The position numbers were made by a program, and so were the translations under genes. The notes beneath the pieces are model-generated. The model worked only from the letters and a program-made list of their open reading frames with translations. It had not been told where the DNA came from and did not search any database. DNA of 47,239 bases from an uncultured Bacteroidota bacterium. Its GTDB lineage: Bacteria; Bacteroidota; Bacteroidia; Chitinophagales; Chitinophagaceae. The DNA is taken from contig CAIMDZ010000142.1 of the NCBI GenBank assembly GCA_903839875.1, positions 1 to 47,239 on the forward strand, in the 5' to 3' direction. This document shows, piece after piece, positions 15,565-25,212 of the stretch (positions are counted from its first letter, which is position 1; every line of letters begins with the position of its first letter).

Positions 15565-18500
15565 TTAACGGTTTACCACCACATGAGTCATCCTATTTTC
15601 AGTCCCTGAATGGAAACTCAGTAAATACATCCCATTGACAAGTTTATCACTCAGCATTACCTGCAACCCGATAATCCCATCATTGGATAATACCATGTTC
15701 TTATATACCACTCTTCCCAGCATGTCGGTCATCTCTATACACACTTCTTCTTCTCCGGTTACATTACCCAGCTTACCTGTGATTGTAAACGCTCCTTTAT
15801 TCGGATTCGGCACCACTATTATACCGTCTGCAATAATAGTTTCATCCACACCTTCCAATGACACGCCTGTTGCCGGATTAACCGAAACTGTTTTGGTTGA
15901 ATAACAGCCTGTTATTGCAGTATAGGTCAGCGTCACTACTCCAACAGATACTGCATGTACCACACCTGTGCTCACACTTATTGTTGCTATAGCCGAATTG
16001 CTGCTGCTCCATATTCCGCCGGTTGTACCGTCTGTATAGGTCCCGGTTGTTCCCACAACCATAGTCGGATACCCAACGATCATTGCAGGGGATGAATTCA
16101 CATGCACCGGTGTGTCTACCTTACACCCTGTAGGTAAGGTGTAGGTCACATAGGTTGTGCCCAATGATATACCGGTAACAATTCCCGTTGCAGACCCTGC
16201 CGACGCTATGGCCGGGTTGTTGCTCGTCCACACGCCTCCGCTTGTTGTATTGTATAATGTTGCAGTGGTTCCTATACAAACATTCATAGATCCAGTTATC
16301 AGCCCCGGCAGCGGATTTACCGTAAACGATTCCGTTACCGAACATCCTGATAACAGTGTATAAGTCACTGTTGAAATGCCCGGGGCAAAGGTAGTCACCC
16401 TGCCATAGCCACTGCCCAGGTTCAGCACTGTGGCTACCGTACTACTGTAAGAACCTGTAGGGTCACTGTCATGTACTGTAAGCGTATCGCCCCATGCGCA
16501 CCTCGTAGTAAGTCCTGTGAATGATGGAACCGCGGTAACAGTTACTGCATAAGTCACCACACACCCTGGCGTTAAGGTATAACTGATTGTAACCAATCCT
16601 CCTCCTGTGCCCGTAACAACACCAGTCATAGACCCGACAGTAGCAATTCCAAGTGATCCGCTGCTCCATGCACCACCGGTAGTAGCAATAGCCAGTGAAG
16701 TCGTTCCTCCTACACAGATATGGTTGGCGCCCGTAATGGATGGCGGTGCAGGATTTACTGTAATGCCTCGTGTAATTATGCATCCTGATCCAATACTGTA
16801 AGTGATAACCGCAGTCCCTGTATTTATGCCGGTCACAACACCTGTACCTGATCCTATTGATGCAATCAGTGCATTACTGCTTGTCCATATACCTCCTGGT
16901 GTTGCATCAGTCAGCGTTATTGCTGTCCCTACGCATACTACAGTTGTTGGCCCGGTTATGGGTGATGGCAGTGCAGTTACGGTAACAGTCTTTGTTACAC
17001 TGCATCCTGCACCGGCTGAATAGGTGATCAGGACTGTGCCAGCAGTGATACCTGTAACTATCCCCGTTGCCGAACCTATGGTGGCAATACTTGGAATACT
17101 ACTGCTCCAGGCGCCTCCCGTTACCGCATCAGTCAGCGCTGTAGTTGCACCGGCACAAACAATGCCGGCTCCGCCTATTGGCGCTGGCGCGGGGTTTACT
17201 GTTACCACTATGGTTGCAGCACATCCTGTGGACAACGTATAACTAATCGTAGTCGTTCCAGCAAGTATGCCAGTTACCAATCCTGCGGTACTGATTGTTG
17301 CAATTGATGTGGCGCTGCTGGTCCATGTTCCTCCTCCTGTTGCATCACTTAACAGGCTGGTTAAATCCACACATACGCTTGCCGTTCCGGTTATCGCAGC
17401 AGGCCCTGTATTTACAGTCTCCGCCCTGGTTGATATACATCCTGTTGGCAATGTGTAGGTAATTACTGAAGTCCCTGCCGTAACACCGGCTACCATGCCT
17501 GATAGCGAACCGATTGTCGCAACCCCCGGTGATCCGGAGCTCCAGGTTCCACCGGTAGTACCATCGCTTAATGTTGTTGTTGTAGCCGGGCAGACAGATG
17601 ATGGGCCGGTTATGGCTCCGGGCAACGGATTAACCGTCAGCAGAGCCGTCACTGTACAACCTGTACCTAATGAATAGGTAATGGTTGTGGTGCCGGCCGT
17701 TACTCCTGTTGCCACACCGGTTGATGATCCTATGATTGCAATGGTTGTACTTCCGCTTATCCATATACCTCCTCCTGCTGCATCCGTCAGTGCAGTTGTT
17801 GCACCCGGACATACATGTAATGTCCCCCCTATAGCCGATGGCCCTAAGTTCACCGTTATTGTCATTATCACATTGCAGCCTGATGGAATTGTATAAGTAA
17901 TCGTTGTTGTTCCGGGGGTCATGGCGGTCACCAGTCCAGTCGCTGAGCCTATTGTGGCTGTGGCAGGTGTACTGCTTGTCCAGGTTCCGCCGGGTGTTGC
18001 ATCAGCAAGTGTTGAAGTTGTGCCTGCACACATCCCTGGCGCTCCGGTTATTGGCGATGCCGCATTTACACTAATCGTCCTCGTGGTTGTGCAGCTCCCG
18101 ATTGAATAAGTAATAATTGCCATTCCCGAAGTTACCCCTGTAACCACACCTGTGCTACCGCCTATGGTCAGCAATGTTCCTGTTGTACTCCAGGTCCCGC
18201 CTGCGACTCCGTCACTTTCAGTAATAGCTGAACCGGTACACACAGTTGCCGGACCGGTAATGGCCGATGGTGTTGGGTTCACTGTAATGCTCATTGTTGC
18301 CGAACATCCTGTGGCACCTATGGTATAGGTTATCGTAGTTGTTCCTGCCACTATTGCACTTACAATACCGCTGGTCGCACCTATTGTTGCAGTTCCTGTG
18401 CTGCCGCTTGTCCACACACCGCCGGTTGTGCCGTCAATGAGGGTTGTAGTCGCTCCTGCACACATGGCTGATGCACCACTTATCGCGCCGGGGGCCGGTG

Positions 18501-21500
18501 TCACAGTCATAATACGTGTAACTGTGCAGCCTGAACCAAGTGAGTAAGTAATAATTGTTGTTCCTGCACTTATCCCGGTCACAATTCCCGTCAGTGAACC
18601 TATTGCAGCATTCGTGCTGCTGCTGCTCCATGTACCTCCGGGTATTATATCTCCAAGTGTAACGGTTGAACCAATACAAACCGTTGCTGTACCGGTTATC
18701 GGACCGGGCGTGGTGCTCACCGTTTCTGTCGCTGTTGTTTTGCAACCTGTGGGCAGCGTATACGTTATGGCAGTTATTCCTGTCGTAACACCAGTCAACA
18801 TACCCGTTCCTGAACCTATGGTAGCCACTGCTGTTGTACTGCTGGTCCATGTACCGCCCGGTGAAGCGTCTGTCAATGGTATTGTCGCACCTACACACAA
18901 GGCCAAAGGGCCGGTTATGGTCCCTGGCAAAGGGTTGACCGTAATTGTTGTCGTTCTGAAACAGCCACTTGCTCCGGTGTAGGCGATGATCGCTGTTCCG
19001 GCTGTAAGCCCAGTCACCACACCTGTTGTAGCGCCTACAGTAACCGATGAGCCTGCAGCACTCCAGGTGCCACCTGTTGTTCCGTCAGTTAAAGTAATGG
19101 TAGCACCACCCGCGCATACACTTGTCGGCCCCCCAATAACTGCCGGCAAGGCATTCACCGTCACCGTCGCCATGGCAATACAACCTGACCCTATCGAATA
19201 GGTCATTACTGATGTGCCAGCAGCCATGCCTGTCACGACTCCTGAGGCCGAACCTATGGTGGCAACTGTTGGCGTAGTGGATGTCCATAGTCCTCCCGTC
19301 GCAGGGTCGCTCAATGTTGTTGTGGCGCCAATACACACACTTAGAATTCCGGTGACGATGCCGGGCGATGAGTTCACCGTTACCGTCCTGGTTGCATAGC
19401 AGCCTGTTGGCAAGGTGTAAGTTATTGCTGTAGTACCTGCAGTTACTCCTGTCACCACTCCGGTAACCATTCCCACATTTACATTGGTATTGCTTTTGCT
19501 CCATGTTCCGCCTGTAGTCCCATCAGCAAGTGGTATCGTTGTACCAATGCAAACTGTACCCGGCCCGGTGATGACGGATGGCAGCGGATTCACTGTTACA
19601 ACTGCAGTTGCAAAGCAGCCTGAAGGAAGTGTGTAGGTTATCGTTGTCGTACCTGTTGTTGCACTTATTACAATACCGCTTGCTGAGCCTATGGAAGCAA
19701 CAGATGGTGTACTGCTACCCCATAATCCACCACCGCTTTCTGTAAGTATTGAAGTTGCGCCGGGGCACATGGACAGCGTACCAACTATCGGTGAGGGCGC
19801 AGGGTTTACAGTGACAGCCAGAGTTGTAAAGCAGCCGCTGCTTATTGTATAGGTTATTGTTACTGTTCCGGTTAACAAACCGGTTACTACGCCTGTGCCT
19901 GCATCAATATTTGCCGTAGTATAATCGCTGCTGCTCCAATAACCTCCTGTGGCAGTATCCGTTAAAGTAGTGGTTGCACCCAGACAAACATGAGTACTTC
20001 CCGATATTGGCACCGGCGAGGGAATGACAGATAATGTAGTAGTAGTAGAACATCCGCTGGGTAAAGTATACGTGATAGTCGCAGTGCCTGCAGAGATGCC
20101 TGTAACGACACCTGACGCCGAACCAACAGTTGCAATACCTGATGAAGAAGAACTCCAGGTTCCACCTCCTGCATCAGAAAGTGTTGTCACTTGTCCGGTA
20201 CATACAACTGTAGTGCCGGTAATGATACCTGGCATTGGGTTAACAGTAACCATTGTAACGGCAGAACAAAGTGTGCCCGGCGCTATAGCATAGGTAATTA
20301 AAGTTGTTCCTCCGGAAATCCCCGTTAATATGCCTGATCCGGAACCTATAGTAGCAATACCGGTTGAACCGGAACTCCAGTACCCGCCTGCGACTCCATC
20401 CGTAAATGCGGTGACACCTCCAATACAAATACCGGTAATTCCGGCTATTGGTGTAGGTACGGGCGAAACAGTAACCGTAAAGGTAGCTGTGCAACCGGGA
20501 ATGAGGAGATACGTCATAGTTGCAGTTCCGGTTGAAATGCCGGTTACAATACCGGTAGTTGTGCCAATTGTGGCGATCCCGGGAGCTGATGAACTCCATG
20601 TTCCGCCACCTGCATCATACAATGTTGTTGTTGAACCTATACAGGTTACGGCAATCCCTGTCACCGGCCCGGGCGTTGCAATTACTGTTACAGTAGTACA
20701 GGCTATACAGCCAGTAGGAAGTGTATAGGTGATAATGGCAAGCCCAGCAGTTACTCCCGTCACAATACCTGTTGATGACCCGATAATGGCAACTGAGGTG
20801 GTGCCGGAATTCCAGGCGCCACCTGTCAATGTATCGCTAAGCGTTATGGTGTAAGCCAAACATACAGTCCTGGTACCGGTAATTACAGATGGCAGCGGAT
20901 TAACGGTAACATGTATGACTGTAGTATCGAATGCCCCTGCGCAGTCATTTACTATAACCTTAAAAGAGTCGCTTCCGCTGAATCCTGTTGCAGGTGCATA
21001 GGTCAGTCCGGTAGGGGTCATGGTTGTTCCTGTAGTGGTTGTAGCGTATGCCACTGTTGCTGTTCCATGCAATGGGGCAGACATCAGACTCCAGGTTTCC
21101 GTTTGTCCTACGTCTGAATCGTTAACTGCCAGTAATGAACTGATGCTGTCTGTGGTATTTTCACACAAAACAAGGCTCTGGCTGTGACCTCCGGTAAAAT
21201 GCGGCGGTGAGTTACTGAATGTAACCTTCCGTACCCGGTTGTTATTAATATCTGCTATGTATAGATTGCCACCGGGATCATAACAGACATCCCCCGTTCT
21301 GCTCAACTCAGCCAAAGTTGCATAGCCGCCATCACCGCTGAACCCATTTATGCCATTTCCTGCAACTGTAGTAATTATACCGCTGGCATCTATCTTGCGT
21401 ACACTGTGGTTATCAGCCACCGCTACATAGAGGTTTCCGGCAGGGTCGCAGATCAGGCCCGCAGGACCAAGCAATTTTGCCGCTGTGGCCATTCCACCAT

Positions 21501-23301
21501 CTCCGGTATAGCCACCCACTCCAGTACCTGCATAAGTGCTTATTATACCCGAAGCATCAATCTTACGGATAATATTGTTATTGAATTCTGAAATGTACAC
21601 ATTGCCTGAAAAGTCTGCCGCCACATCATTCGGAAGGTTTAGTTTCGCATTTGTTGCCGGACCGCCATCTCCGGTATATCCTGGAGTTCCGCTGCCTGCA
21701 ATGGTTGTAATAATTCCGGCTGGTGTCACTTTCCTTACGTAGCTTGTACTCTGATCCGGAATGTAAACATTACCAAGGTAATCGGTCCCCACACCATTCG
21801 GACTGGATATCATTGCTGCAGTAGCCTGACCGCCATCACCGCTATGCCCTCCTGATCCATTACCGGCATAAGTGGTAATGATGCCGGAAGCATCTACTTT
21901 CCTGATCCGTTGGTTGAAAACATCCGCAATAAAAATATCGGTGCCATTTGTAGCCAGCCCTGTGGGCGCTATAGTTGCCGCAGTAGCAGGCCCGCCATCA
22001 CCGCTGAATCCCGATGAACCGTTTCCTGCAAATGTTGTAATAATCCCGGATGGGGCGATCTTCCGAACCCGGCGATTATTAAAGTCAGATACATAAACAT
22101 TACCGGCGCCATCCCGAGTTATCCCCCAGCTAACATTCATTAAAGCAGCAGTTGCAGGCCCTCCGTCTCCGCTAAATCCACCCGTAGTACCGCTGCCGGC
22201 GATGGTTGTAATGTTCCCGGAACAGGATGGTGCTACACTTGATAAGGTCCTGATTCTGTTATTATGCGTATCACAAAAATATACAACTCCAGTGCTGCTC
22301 ACAAATAAGCCACCCGGATTGTTTATTGCTGCTGCTGTAGCAGGCCCGCCATCTCCGCTAAAAGCCCCTGTCCCCGTTCCTGTAATGGTACTGATAATGC
22401 CTGATGTATTGATCATACGCACTCGCTGACCGTTAAAATCCGCTATATAAATATTATTAGTCCCATCTGTACATATGCCCCATGGACTACTTAATTGTGC
22501 CGAAGAAGCAGGTCCCCCATCACCGCTAAAACCTGAGGTGCTGGTTCCTGCAACCGTACTAATAATGCCCGATGTATTTACTTTGCGTATCCGGTGGTTT
22601 GAGAAATCAGTAATGTACATATTACCTGAACCGTCAAAGGCCATACCACAGGGAAGGTTCAACTGCGCCGAAGTAGCAGCGCCTCCGTCGCCGCTAAATC
22701 CCGCGCTGGTGCCTGCAAATGTTGTAATTATGCCGGAAGTGTTAACCATCCTTACCCGGTTGTTATATTGATCGGCGATGTAAACATTTCCGCTGACATC
22801 CGCAATAACGGCTGTGGGCAGGTAAAGGTGGGCCGCTGTGGCATCTCCACCATCCCCGCTAAATCCTGAAGTACCATTTCCTGCGAACGTAGAGATGATA
22901 CCAGATGTATTTATTTTCCGTACCCGTTGATTAACCTGGTCGGCAATGTACATATTTCCGCTGCCGTCGAAACAAACACCTACCGGCCCGTTCATACTGG
23001 CTGAGGTAGCAGCTCCGCCATCGCCACCAAAACCTGTCCCTGAAGATCCCGCAATAGTAGTAATAATTCCGGAAGTACTAATTTTCCGGATGCGGTTATT
23101 TGAAGCGTCAGCAATATAAATATTGCCCGTAGCATCGCCGGTAACACTATAAGGATAATGTAAACTGGCCGCAGTTGCAGGTCCTCCATCTCCGGAAAAT
23201 CCTGCCGTCCCTGTTCCCGAAATTGTATTAATGATCTGACCATATCCGCTTAGGGAAAATGCAACTGCAAAAATGCAAAATAATAAACCCTTTCGCTTCA
23301 T
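15565..23301 (-). CDS. Giant secreted NHL-propeller / Ig-like repeat protein with T9SS type A sorting domain
   Basis: 2578 residues. Residues 1-21 are a signal peptide ending SGYGQ. Then come 12 NHL units of about 56 residues with core GFSGDGGPATAA...GNxYIADxxNxRIRK. They fall into two groups of six, split by VAPSCSGN at about residues 357-364, so two six-bladed propellers are likely. Residues about 715-815 form a cadherin/Ig-type linker (VNDSDVGQTETW, GFSGSDSFKVIVND). It is followed by 23 BIG2-like units of about 73 residues, with pattern ITG..xCxGxTTxLxDxxxGGxWSS...IATIGS.TGIVTG...AGT..ITYTLPSGC; most have two Cys. The last about 80 residues (VVPNPNKGAFTI to the terminal NR) are a Por/T9SS type A sorting domain, which leads to export across the outer membrane and removal or anchoring. 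The role is probably surface adhesion or carbohydrate contact; that is inference. The start overlaps the preceding ORF by ATGA. Confidence 0.9.
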   Translation of the reverse strand: MKRKGLLFCIFAVAFSLSGYGQIINTISGTGTAGFSGDGGPATAASLHYPYSVTGDATGNIYIADASNNRIRKISTSGIITTIAGSSGTGFGGDGGAATSASMNGPVGVCFDGSGNMYIADQVNQRVRKINTSGIISTFAGNGTSGFSGDGGDATAAHLYLPTAVIADVSGNVYIADQYNNRVRMVNTSGIITTFAGTSAGFSGDGGAATSAQLNLPCGMAFDGSGNMYITDFSNHRIRKVNTSGIISTVAGTSTSGFSGDGGPASSAQLSSPWGICTDGTNNIYIADFNGQRVRMINTSGIISTITGTGTGAFSGDGGPATAAAINNPGGLFVSSTGVVYFCDTHNNRIRTLSSVAPSCSGNITTIAGSGTTGGFSGDGGPATAALMNVSWGITRDGAGNVYVSDFNNRRVRKIAPSGIITTFAGNGSSGFSGDGGPATAATIAPTGLATNGTDIFIADVFNQRIRKVDASGIITTYAGNGSGGHSGDGGQATAAMISSPNGVGTDYLGNVYIPDQSTSYVRKVTPAGIITTIAGSGTPGYTGDGGPATNAKLNLPNDVAADFSGNVYISEFNNNIIRKIDASGIISTYAGTGVGGYTGDGGMATAAKLLGPAGLICDPAGNLYVAVADNHSVRKIDASGIITTVAGNGINGFSGDGGYATLAELSRTGDVCYDPGGNLYIADINNNRVRKVTFSNSPPHFTGGHSQSLVLCENTTDSISSLLAVNDSDVGQTETWSLMSAPLHGTATVAYATTTTGTTMTPTGLTYAPATGFSGSDSFKVIVNDCAGAFDTTVIHVTVNPLPSVITGTRTVCLAYTITLSDTLTGGAWNSGTTSVAIIGSSTGIVTGVTAGLAIITYTLPTGCIACTTVTVIATPGPVTGIAVTCIGSTTTLYDAGGGTWSSSAPGIATIGTTTGIVTGISTGTATMTYLLIPGCTATFTVTVSPVPTPIAGITGICIGGVTAFTDGVAGGYWSSGSTGIATIGSGSGILTGISGGTTLITYAIAPGTLCSAVTMVTVNPMPGIITGTTVVCTGQVTTLSDAGGGTWSSSSSGIATVGSASGVVTGISAGTATITYTLPSGCSTTTTLSVIPSPVPISGSTHVCLGATTTLTDTATGGYWSSSDYTTANIDAGTGVVTGLLTGTVTITYTISSGCFTTLAVTVNPAPSPIVGTLSMCPGATSILTESGGGLWGSSTPSVASIGSASGIVISATTGTTTITYTLPSGCFATAVVTVNPLPSVITGPGTVCIGTTIPLADGTTGGTWSKSNTNVNVGMVTGVVTGVTAGTTAITYTLPTGCYATRTVTVNSSPGIVTGILSVCIGATTTLSDPATGGLWTSTTPTVATIGSASGVVTGMAAGTSVMTYSIGSGCIAMATVTVNALPAVIGGPTSVCAGGATITLTDGTTGGTWSAAGSSVTVGATTGVVTGLTAGTAIIAYTGASGCFRTTTITVNPLPGTITGPLALCVGATIPLTDASPGGTWTSSTTAVATIGSGTGMLTGVTTGITAITYTLPTGCKTTATETVSTTPGPITGTATVCIGSTVTLGDIIPGGTWSSSSTNAAIGSLTGIVTGISAGTTIITYSLGSGCTVTRIMTVTPAPGAISGASAMCAGATTTLIDGTTGGVWTSGSTGTATIGATSGIVSAIVAGTTTITYTIGATGCSATMSITVNPTPSAITGPATVCTGSAITESDGVAGGTWSTTGTLLTIGGSTGVVTGVTSGMAIITYSIGSCTTTRTISVNAASPITGAPGMCAGTTSTLADATPGGTWTSSTPATATIGSATGLVTAMTPGTTTITYTIPSGCNVIMTITVNLGPSAIGGTLHVCPGATTALTDAAGGGIWISGSTTIAIIGSSTGVATGVTAGTTTITYSLGTGCTVTALLTVNPLPGAITGPSSVCPATTTTLSDGTTGGTWSSGSPGVATIGSLSGMVAGVTAGTSVITYTLPTGCISTRAETVNTGPAAITGTASVCVDLTSLLSDATGGGTWTSSATSIATISTAGLVTGILAGTTTISYTLSTGCAATIVVTVNPAPAPIGGAGIVCAGATTALTDAVTGGAWSSSIPSIATIGSATGIVTGITAGTVLITYSAGAGCSVTKTVTVTALPSPITGPTTVVCVGTAITLTDATPGGIWTSSNALIASIGSGTGVVTGINTGTAVITYSIGSGCIITRGITVNPAPPSITGANHICVGGTTSLAIATTGGAWSSGSLGIATVGSMTGVVTGTGGGLVTISYTLTPGCVVTYAVTVTAVPSFTGLTTRCAWGDTLTVHDSDPTGSYSSTVATVLNLGSGYGRVTTFAPGISTVTYTLLSGCSVTESFTVNPLPGLITGSMNVCIGTTATLYNTTSGGVWTSNNPAIASAGSATGIVTGISLGTTYVTYTLPTGCKVDTPVHVNSSPAMIVGYPTMVVGTTGTYTDGTTGGIWSSSNSAIATISVSTGVVHAVSVGVVTLTYTAITGCYSTKTVSVNPATGVSLEGVDETIIADGIIVVPNPNKGAFTITGKLGNVTGEEEVCIEMTDMLGRVVYKNMVLSNDGIIGLQVMLSDKLVNGMYLLSFHSGTENRMTHVVVNR

Positions 23302-23528
23302 ATTCCACCGTTGTTAAAACCGTAAACATAATGACGATGTCCGAATCTTTCAACAGCAGGAGTAGCCCCACAGACTCCATTGCAGCTTGAATCAACTGCA
23401 TTACTTACGAGTGAATACCAAGCTTCAGGACTAATTGTGGAAACATACGATGGCACCTGGGCTTGCAGAAAAAAGGGATAGCCAACCAAGCATGTAATGA
23501 AAAATATTGGGTAATAGGTCTTTTTCAC
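23298..23528 (-). pseudogene. N-terminal remnant of a LamG-type secreted protein
   Basis: 76 codons from GTG at 23528. Residues 1-23 are a signal peptide (KKTYYPIFFITCLVGYPFFL, cleavage after QAQ). The rest, VPSYVSTISPEAWYSLVSNAVD then GATPAVERFG and YGFNNGG, resembles the very common Bacteroidota opening 'VPSYVPTNGLVGWWPFNGNAND ... GAT..T.DRFG...YSFNG' that precedes a concanavalin/LamG domain. The spacing is compressed and the rest of the domain is absent, so it looks like a decayed gene start. Its TGA overlaps the ATG of the next gene (ATGA), so it could now act as a translated leader for the giant protein. Confidence 0.5.
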
Positions 23529-23602
23529 AATGTGTATTTTTTACTAAATTAACACATTTCTGTTTCCCTGGTATAATAATTCAGAATTAATTTCTCAAAT
23601 AG

Positions 23603-24232
23603 TCAGGAAATACGACCAATCAATATCCGGTTGATCCCAATGTTCAATATTTGATTGGAAGGGAAAATTCCGGTAAATGTTGTTTTTACAATTTCCCATT
23701 CTTCGTTATCATTTATCATATAGTTAAATGCAACATAACCGCCCGGTTCTAAACCGGCTCTGCATTGTTCCAAAAATAGTTCAGAGTATACAAATTCCGG
23801 TACTACCCTTCCATTAAAAACATCAATAAACACAAGGTCAAACTTCGCTTTGTTTTGTGCCATGAACACCTTTGCATCACTGCATACCGGTGTTACTTTA
23901 CCTGCTTTACTTTCTTCAAGGAATTCCATGGCCCAGCTCAGCACCACCTTATCTATCTCCACTAGTGTGCATTGAGGATCACAACCCTTACTCCGCAGCA
24001 CCCTTATCATACTGCCCAGTCCAGTTCCCAGTACAAGTACTTTATGAATCGCAGGCAGGAATGATTTCAGGTTGTTGATGGTCGCTGATGCAGGCCTGTA
24101 CCGGTCTCCGTCAGAATAGAGTGCATCATTTGTTGCAAGCTGTAATTGGTTACAATAAAGCAACACCTCCAGAAAGTTGTTATAATCTCCATGTCCACGC
24201 CTGATGGGTACAGGGTAGATAAAACTCAGCAA
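23603..24232 (-). CDS. SpeE-like class I methyltransferase (spermidine synthase family)
   Basis: 209 residues from TTG at 24232. Seen: LQLATNDALYSDGDRY (the usual lead-in of polyamine synthase-like proteins), VLVLGTGLGSMIRVL (motif I, SAM or decarboxy-SAM binding, about residues 64-78), CTLVEIDKVVLSWA (motif II acidic residue), then VCSDAKVFM and FDLVFIDVFNG (active-site Asp region). The frame stays open upstream with plausible residues (TEINIPFYKRLLSFIYP) but has no ATG before the terminator hairpin, so the true start may be a non-ATG codon further up. Family members beside no other polyamine gene are often called 'fused MFS/spermidine synthase-like'; the true substrate is unknown. Confidence 0.75.
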   Translation of the reverse strand: MLSFIYPVPIRRGHGDYNNFLEVLLYCNQLQLATNDALYSDGDRYRPASATINNLKSFLPAIHKVLVLGTGLGSMIRVLRSKGCDPQCTLVEIDKVVLSWAMEFLEESKAGKVTPVCSDAKVFMAQNKAKFDLVFIDVFNGRVVPEFVYSELFLEQCRAGLEPGGYVAFNYMINDNEEWEIVKTTFTGIFPSNQILNIGINRILIGRIS

Positions 24233-24294
24233 ACGTTTATAAAATGGTATGTTAATCTCAGTAAATTTATATCTGCACTTTCGCAGAAAATTGG

Positions 24295-24324
24295 TAAAAT
24301 AAAAAAGCGCCCCAAAAGGCGCAC
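24295..24324 (-). terminator. Rho-independent terminator after plsY
   Basis: On the minus strand GCGCC (24322-24318) and GGCGC (24311-24307) form a GC stem around a 6-base loop, followed directly by six T. It lies 117 bp after the plsY stop and just before the methyltransferase gene, separating the two units. Confidence 0.8.
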
Positions 24325-24440
24325 AAAATTACAAATAACCGCTACAATAATACTTTTAGCTTTTGACTATTAATTTTCACCTTGAAACTTTATACCTACC
24401 CATGCTAACTTTAGACTTTCGACTTAAAACTTTCGACTCA

Positions 24441-25094
24441 TCATTCCCTCCTCATTCTGCGTTTACGGAATAATGGCACTTTATTTTCATTCCCGTTCAG
24501 CAGCCTGCTAATGTTCTTATGATGCGTCAGTACCACAAGGAAGGCAGTAGCTATGGCAAAGAGGCGGTAACTTAGTTCCTGGGCGTGGGCGCTGAATATT
24601 GAAAGTATCAGCAGGGGGAAGGCAATACTTGCCGCAATTGAACTCAATGAAACATAACGCGTTATTACCAGCATCAGCAGGAAAACCAATACCAGGCTGA
24701 CCGCTACTCCCCATTCAATAGATAATATCATTCCGAACAAACTGGCAATACCTTTGCCACCCCTGAAATCAGCCCATAAGGGGAAAATATGCCCTAAAAC
24801 GGCCGAAAGACCTAAGAATATCTGTAGGTTTACAAATGGTTCACTTTGAGGCAACATGTGGGTAAATAGTGCCAGCTTTACTGCAATAAAGCCTTTGAAC
24901 ATATCAATTATCATAACTCCTACACCTGCCCTTGAACCAAGTATCCTGAATGCGTTCGTTGCACCTGCATTGCCGCTGCCATGTTCACGGATGTCAATAC
25001 CGAACATCCATTTACTTACCCAAACCGAGGTAGGAACAGACCCGATCATGTATGCCAGAACAAGAAGAATTGCAATTACAACTTCAGTCTTCAT
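24441..25094 (-). CDS. plsY: Acyl-phosphate:glycerol-3-phosphate acyltransferase PlsY
   Basis: 217 residues, near the family's usual 200-220. It transfers the acyl group from acyl-phosphate to glycerol-3-phosphate, the first committed membrane phospholipid step, in the inner membrane. The three conserved motifs are present: HGSGNAGATNAFR (residues 38-50), the D-x-x-KG segment (64-68, MIIDMFKG) leading to GHIFPLWADFRGGKGIAS (101-118), and LTHHKNISRLLNGNE (189-203). At least five membrane segments surround them. The tail is basic (FRKRRMRRE). It is a single gene with a -7 element at 25121-25128 and its own terminator; PlsX is not in the window. Confidence 0.95.
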   Translation of the reverse strand: MKTEVVIAILLVLAYMIGSVPTSVWVSKWMFGIDIREHGSGNAGATNAFRILGSRAGVGVMIIDMFKGFIAVKLALFTHMLPQSEPFVNLQIFLGLSAVLGHIFPLWADFRGGKGIASLFGMILSIEWGVAVSLVLVFLLMLVITRYVSLSSIAASIAFPLLILSIFSAHAQELSYRLFAIATAFLVVLTHHKNISRLLNGNENKVPLFRKRRMRRE

Positions 25095-25120
25095 TACTGT
25101 TGCTCATTTTGTGAGGAAAA

Positions 25121-25128
25121 CAAAAATA
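25121..25128 (-). promoter_or_regulatory. -7 promoter element of plsY
   Basis: The minus strand reads TATTTTTG, fitting TAnnTTTG, 26 bp before the plsY ATG at 25094. A TTTG at the -33 position is not seen. Confidence 0.45.
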
Positions 25129-25212
25129 ATCGTTGTTCACCAATTATCCTAATGGCCTGTGAGAGAATTGTGATATGGATTAGCTAAAAAATTAACATAT
25201 AAATTTTAACAG

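Noticed and set aside
15635-22771. Many + strand open frames of 60-130 codons with repeated MPVTTPV-type translations
   Set aside because: They are antisense shadows of the Ig-like and NHL repeats of the minus-strand giant gene; they recur at the repeat period.
24146-24373. 75-codon + strand frame across the methyltransferase start
   Set aside because: It overlaps a terminator hairpin and the start of a recognised minus-strand gene.
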